Shown: piece after piece, positions 61,233 to 64,000 of the stretch
Numbering within the stretch: the stretch's first letter is position 1
Layout: each line of letters opens with the position of its first letter
DNA from: Streptomyces flavochromogenes
GTDB lineage: Bacteria > Actinomycetota > Actinomycetes > Streptomycetales > Streptomycetaceae
Assembly: GCF_000717595.1 (NCBI RefSeq)
Contig: NZ_JNZO01000006.1
Location: 1-64,000, forward strand
Direction: 5' to 3'
Length of the DNA stretch: 64,000 nucleotides
Position numbers and translations under genes: made by a program
Notes under the pieces: generated by a model
What the model was told of the DNA's origin: nothing
The model's input: only the letters and a program-made list of their open reading frames with translations
The model's database searches: none

Positions 61233-62150
61233 CTACTTCCGCAGGATCCTGTCGTACGTCCCGTCCGCCTTCAGGCCGTTCACCGCGGCCTGGAAGGCGG
61301 GCGCGAGCGGCGTGCCCTTCTTGAAGGCGAAGCCGACGTCGAGCCGTCGGTACTCGTTGAGGAACTTCACGTTCTTCTGCTGCGTCACCGCGTACCGCAC
61401 CCCGTTGATCGTGTTCATCACGACATCGCTGCGGCCCTGCTGGAGCGACATCCAGATCGCCCCGGTCTCGCTGTAGACGTTCACCTCGTACGGCTTCTTA
61501 CCCGCCTCCGCGCACCGGCCCTTGTTCTGCTCCAGGGTCCGCTCGAAGGTGGTGCCCGCGTTCACGGCCACCTTCAGGCCGCACAGCTGCGTGAGGTCGG
61601 TGACCGCCTTCAGCGGACTGTCCGCACGGCTCGCGAACCCCTGGCCGTCGTTGATGTAGGTCACGAAGTCGATGGCCTTGCGCCGCTCCTCGGTCACGCC
61701 GAAGTTCCCGGTGCCGACGTCGTACTTGCCGCTGCCGAGCGCCGGCAGGATCGCCTCGAACCCGACCACCTCGCGCTTGAGCTCCAGGCCGAGGGCCTTC
61801 GCCACGGCCGCGGCGAAGTCGGCGTCGACCCCCACGACGGTCCTGCCGTCGGGCAGGTACGCCGAGCTGGGCGGGGTGGCGACGGACGAGGCGATCGTGA
61901 AGCTGCCCCGCTGCCGCACCTCGGCGGGCAGCAGCTTCGCCGCCGCCTCGTTCCTCTTCACCGCCGACACGACGTCCTCCGTCGGGAGCGTGCCCTTCGC
62001 GGCCCCCGCGGCACCCGGCGCCCCCGAGGCGCCGGCCGGTGCCGTCGCGGGATCCCCGCCCGCGCAGGCGGTCAGGGTGAGGGCGGCGCCGGTGATCAGG
62101 GCGAAGACGAGGGCGGTGCGTGCGGTGCCGGGACGCGTGCGCGTGGTCAT
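61233..62150 (-). CDS. Polar amino acid ABC substrate-binding lipoprotein
   Basis: A 305-residue lipoprotein, ATG 62150 overlapping the GNAT stop by four bases. Signal with lipobox LTACAGG near 29. The type II periplasmic fold (SBP_bac_3) shows IASSVATPPSSAYLPDG, VGVDADFAAAVAKALGLEL, FEAILPALGSGKYDVGTGNF and TYINDGQGFASR. The permease and presumably an ATPase are encoded divergently. Family binds polar amino acids such as cystine, glutamine or His; the GNAT and leader peptide suggest a sulfur-containing substrate. Confidence 0.9.
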   Translation of the reverse strand: MTTRTRPGTARTALVFALITGAALTLTACAGGDPATAPAGASGAPGAAGAAKGTLPTEDVVSAVKRNEAAAKLLPAEVRQRGSFTIASSVATPPSSAYLPDGRTVVGVDADFAAAVAKALGLELKREVVGFEAILPALGSGKYDVGTGNFGVTEERRKAIDFVTYINDGQGFASRADSPLKAVTDLTQLCGLKVAVNAGTTFERTLEQNKGRCAEAGKKPYEVNVYSETGAIWMSLQQGRSDVVMNTINGVRYAVTQQKNVKFLNEYRRLDVGFAFKKGTPLAPAFQAAVNGLKADGTYDRILRK

Positions 62151-62626
62151 GGCTTCGGGTTCTCCAGGGATTTCTCGAACGGCAGCGGGCCGATCGACTC
62201 GGGATCGGCGGACACGTCGAAGAGCGGGCGGTAGCCGCTCGCCAGATAGAGGCCCCTGGCCTCCGGCTGGCGCGGTCCGGTCGTGAGATAGAGGCGGGAG
62301 TAGCCGCGGGCGGCGGCCTCCCGTTCGAGCACGGTCAGGACCCGGCGGGCGAGTCCGCGCCTGCGGTGCGCCGAACTGGTCCAGATCCTCTTCAGTTCGG
62401 CGGTGTCGTCGTCGTAGCGGCGGTAGGCGCCGCCCGCCACGGGCCGGCCCTGCTCCAGGAGGAGCAGGAAGGCGCCGTGGGGCGGGGCGAACTCCTCCGC
62501 CGGGTAGCGGCTCAGATCGTGCGCGGAGCCGTACCGGGTCGTGTACTCGTGCGCCAGCTCGTCGAGGAGCGGGCGCGCCAGGGGGTCGGTGGTCGTGGTC
62601 CGGTGCACGGACAGCGCGAAGGTCAT
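62147..62626 (-). CDS. GNAT family N-acetyltransferase
   Basis: A 159-residue protein, ATG 62626. SD GAAGGA is five bases upstream. GNAT motif A is LKRIWTSSAHRRRGLARRVL then VLEREAAARGYSRLYL, the acetyl-CoA pyrophosphate loop R/Q-xx-G-x-G/A being RRRGLA. Cotranscribed with the binding protein; in B. subtilis the comparable ytmI-tcy locus couples a GNAT with cystine-type transport for S-modified cysteine salvage, so an N-acetylated cysteine derivative is a plausible substrate. The ribosome binding site is buried in a hairpin (62632-62648). Confidence 0.85.
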   Translation of the reverse strand: MTFALSVHRTTTTDPLARPLLDELAHEYTTRYGSAHDLSRYPAEEFAPPHGAFLLLLEQGRPVAGGAYRRYDDDTAELKRIWTSSAHRRRGLARRVLTVLEREAAARGYSRLYLTTGPRQPEARGLYLASGYRPLFDVSADPESIGPLPFEKSLENPKP

Positions 62627-62631
62627 GACGG

Positions 62632-62648
62632 TCCTTCAGGACGAAGGA
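62632..62648 (-). promoter_or_regulatory. Hairpin enclosing the GNAT ribosome binding site
   Basis: On the transcript strand TCCTTC (62648-62643) pairs with GAAGGA (62637-62632) around a GTCCT loop. GAAGGA is the ribosome binding site, five bases before ATG 62626. A second, similar but weaker hairpin (CCCT/AGGG, 62656-62671) lies just upstream. The pair could control access of ribosomes in response to translation of the leader peptide. Confidence 0.5.
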
Positions 62649-62801
62649 GTGGCAGCCCTTCAGAACGAGGGAGGGCGGCACGGCAGAGCGAGGGGAGGGG
62701 AGAGCTCAGGCACCACGAGGGGCCTGGATGTGAAGGCGCCGCGGAGAACAGCACGCGGACGGGGCGGAGCCGGAGGTCGGCTCACCGAGCAGAGGGTCGG
62801 C

Positions 62802-62870
62802 TCAACAGGAAGAGGACCACACGCGACCGAAGTCGATGTGGGAGCGCGTGACCAGCTGCTGCGAATGCAT
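62802..62870 (-). CDS. Putative sulfur-type leader peptide (22 aa)
   Basis: ATG 62870 opens a 22-codon frame ending TGA at 62802: MHSQQLVTRSHIDFGRVWSS then SC. The pattern R-x-H-I/V-D-x-x-R-V...S-x-C near a terminal Cys is that of the Streptomyces leader peptides found before cysteine and sulfur uptake genes. A -35-like TTGACG lies at 62900-62905 on this strand, and TCCACT 17 bases further would place transcription at or next to the ATG, giving a leaderless start. It ends 176 bases before the GNAT gene. Confidence 0.75.
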   Translation of the reverse strand: MHSQQLVTRSHIDFGRVWSSSC

Positions 62871-62941
62871 GGCCACAGTGGAACAGGCATCCGTTCCCGC
62901 GTCAACCATGATGAGACGTACGGCTCACAGTGCGGACACCC

Positions 62942-62972
62942 TTGACAATGGGGGCCGTTGACCGCATAGCCT
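62942..62972 (+). promoter_or_regulatory. Promoter of the permease operon
   Basis: TTGACA at 62942-62947 is a consensus -35; TAGCCT at 62967-62972 is a good -10, with 19 bases between. Slightly long but typical for Streptomyces vegetative promoters. Transcription would start near 62979. Confidence 0.55.
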
Positions 62973-63070
62973 CGAAGGGCGGATCGGGCTGAGGGGCCCG
63001 GTTCCGTGCTCACCGCGTGTGAAGGCGCACCCCGTGTTCGATCCGCCTCTGGCATCCACGGAGTCTTCGT

Positions 63071-63919
63071 ATGTCCGCGACCCTGGTCAGAACCCCCTCC
63101 ACGGCCCGGCCGGCCGAACCACCGCCCCGCATCGTCCCCGCCCGCCGTGCCGGGCAGTGGACCGCCGCGGCCCTCGTCCTCGCCCTGCTCGCACTCGGCC
63201 TGGTCTCGGTCGTCCGCAACAAGGCCTTCCAGTGGGACGTGGTCGCCCAGTACTTCACCTCGGCGTCCGTGCTCCGCGGACTCGGCCTCACCCTGTGGCT
63301 GACCGCCCTCGTCATGGCGCTCGGCTTCGTCCTCGGCACCCTGCTCGCCGTGCTCAGGTTCTCCGCCAACCCCGTGCTGCGCGCGGTGAGCTGGGGATAC
63401 GTCTGGTTCTTCCGGTCCACCCCGATCCTGGTCCAGCTGCTCTTCTGGTTCAACATCGGCGCCCTCTACCCGCAGATCCTCGGCGTCAGCACGGTCAACC
63501 TCCTCGGCCCCGTGTCCGTCGCCGTCATCGGCCTCACCCTGCACGAGGCCGCCTATGCCGCCGAGGTCGTACGCGGCGGCATCCTCTCCGTCGACCGCGG
63601 GCAGCTGGAAGCGGCCCAGTCCCTCGGCCTCGGCCGGTGGCGCCGGCTCTCCCGGATCGTGCTGCCGCAGGCCATGCGGGCGATCGTCCCGCCGGCCGGG
63701 AACATGCTGATCGGCACCCTCAAGGGCACCTCGATCGTCTCCGTGATCGCCGTCCAGGACCTGCTCTACTCGACCCAGCTCGTCTACCACCGCACGTACG
63801 AGGTCATCCCGCTGCTGCTGGTGGCCACGCTCTGGTACGTCGCCGTCACCTCCGTCCTGAGCCTCGGCCAGCACTACGTCGAGCGCCACTACGCCCGCGG
63901 TACGGCGGGTGCGCGATGA
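63071..63919 (+). CDS. Polar amino acid ABC transporter permease (HisM/GlnP type)
   Basis: A 282-residue membrane protein, ATG 63071. After a 25-residue cytosolic start, about five or six helices follow. The HAAT family block is YVWFFRSTPILVQLLFWFN near 118, and the EAA loop is HEAAYAAEVVRGGILSVDRG then QLEAAQSLGLGRWRRLSRIV near 158-197. It pairs with the divergently encoded binding protein; an ATP-binding subunit is probably further right. It overlaps the next gene by four bases (ATGA). Confidence 0.92.
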   Translation: MSATLVRTPSTARPAEPPPRIVPARRAGQWTAAALVLALLALGLVSVVRNKAFQWDVVAQYFTSASVLRGLGLTLWLTALVMALGFVLGTLLAVLRFSANPVLRAVSWGYVWFFRSTPILVQLLFWFNIGALYPQILGVSTVNLLGPVSVAVIGLTLHEAAYAAEVVRGGILSVDRGQLEAAQSLGLGRWRRLSRIVLPQAMRAIVPPAGNMLIGTLKGTSIVSVIAVQDLLYSTQLVYHRTYEVIPLLLVATLWYVAVTSVLSLGQHYVERHYARGTAGAR

Positions 63920-64000
63920 GCACGACCCCCTCCACGCACGCGATCGTGATCGTGGGCGCCGGGCCGCGGGGGACCGGCTTCCTCGAACGGCTCGCCGCCA
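63916..64000 (+). CDS. FAD/NAD(P)-binding protein (partial, runs off the window)
   Basis: Only the first 28 codons are present: after a short Ser/Thr start, AIVIVGAGPRGTGFLERLAA, an FAD/NAD(P)-binding Rossmann start of the kind found in lysine/ornithine N-hydroxylase-like proteins. Overlap with the permease stop suggests cotranscription. The rest lies outside the window, so the reaction cannot be given. Confidence 0.6.
   Translation, partial: MSTTPSTHAIVIVGAGPRGTGFLERLAA

Larger units (their letters stand above)
62627..63070. other. 444-bp divergent control region
   Basis: It contains the minus-strand leader peptide and hairpins described separately, and the plus-strand promoter TTGACA (62942-62947), about 19 bases, TAGCCT (62967-62972) for the permease. 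The permease leader is about 95 bases long with no recognised riboswitch. Outside these elements no gene is supported. Confidence 0.6.

Noticed and set aside
62836..62961. Plus-strand 41-codon frame beginning MWERVTSCCEC
   Set aside because: It is the antisense of the leader peptide; the minus-strand frame fits the known Streptomyces leader motif, sits upstream of the operon and has a promoter-like sequence. The Cys codons here are likely coincidence.

Overview
This window is chromosomal DNA from a high-GC actinobacterium, almost certainly Streptomyces or a close relative. The evidence is third-position G/C bias throughout, many GTG starts, a SepF-like SflA homologue, and a gene order (TlyA, NAD kinase, RecN, PyrG, Ald, ParA/ScpA/ScpB, AroH/TyrA/Cmk/Der) that I recognise from the conserved core of Streptomyces chromosomes. 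I see no insertion sequence, prophage, CRISPR array or tRNA.

Layout. 1-310 is the end of an rRNA operon (23S tail, spacer, a 5S gene whose 3' end is missing, terminator). 389-2372 is an Arg/Gly-rich repeat protein with a TPR-like C-terminal half, frameshifted by a 13-bp tandem duplication. 2440-10204 holds DUF1015, a NagD-like HAD phosphatase, an iron-box-controlled siderophore ABC ATPase, SCP2, and the run small acidic protein-TlyA-NAD kinase-RecN. 10427-19896 holds a glycosyltransferase, a PucR regulator divergent from an amine permease/monoamine oxidase pair, a berberine-bridge-type oxidase and a GH15 glucanase. 20587-31828 is a housekeeping stretch: PyrG, Nudix, a TPR ATPase, alanine dehydrogenase, orphan ParA, a putative small DNA-binding protein, ScpA, ScpB and a pseudouridine synthase with a disordered Gly-rich tail.

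32029-37164 is an NAD(P) salvage operon (PnuC, NadR, NrtR) continuing without gaps into an ADP-ribosylglycohydrolase and a COG3541-type nucleotidyltransferase, faced by a second such nucleotidyltransferase. 37197-43249 holds a Rieske lipoprotein, DUF952, YidB, and the chorismate mutase-TyrA and Cmk-acyltransferase-Der operons. 43343-51105 has two hypothetical proteins, a secreted Rpf/LysM protein and a branched-chain amino acid ABC system in which LivH, LivM and LivG are one polypeptide. 51197-59504 has a glycosyltransferase, a WYL regulator, a stand-alone cytochrome oxidase subunit I, an I78-like inhibitor, PAP2, an MFS pump and SflA. 59827-64000 has a Cys-rich DUF5685 protein and a divergent polar amino acid uptake locus (binding protein, GNAT, permease, FAD protein) preceded by a 22-codon leader peptide of the Streptomyces RxHxDxxR...C type.

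Most notable for follow-up: the NAD salvage/ADP-ribose/nucleotidyltransferase operon with a palindrome at its promoter; the leader peptide with a hairpin enclosing the downstream ribosome binding site; the LivHMG fusion; the truncated 5S gene; and the repeat-driven frameshift in the RGG/TPR gene. All assignments are from reading the sequence and family knowledge; no database search was run.
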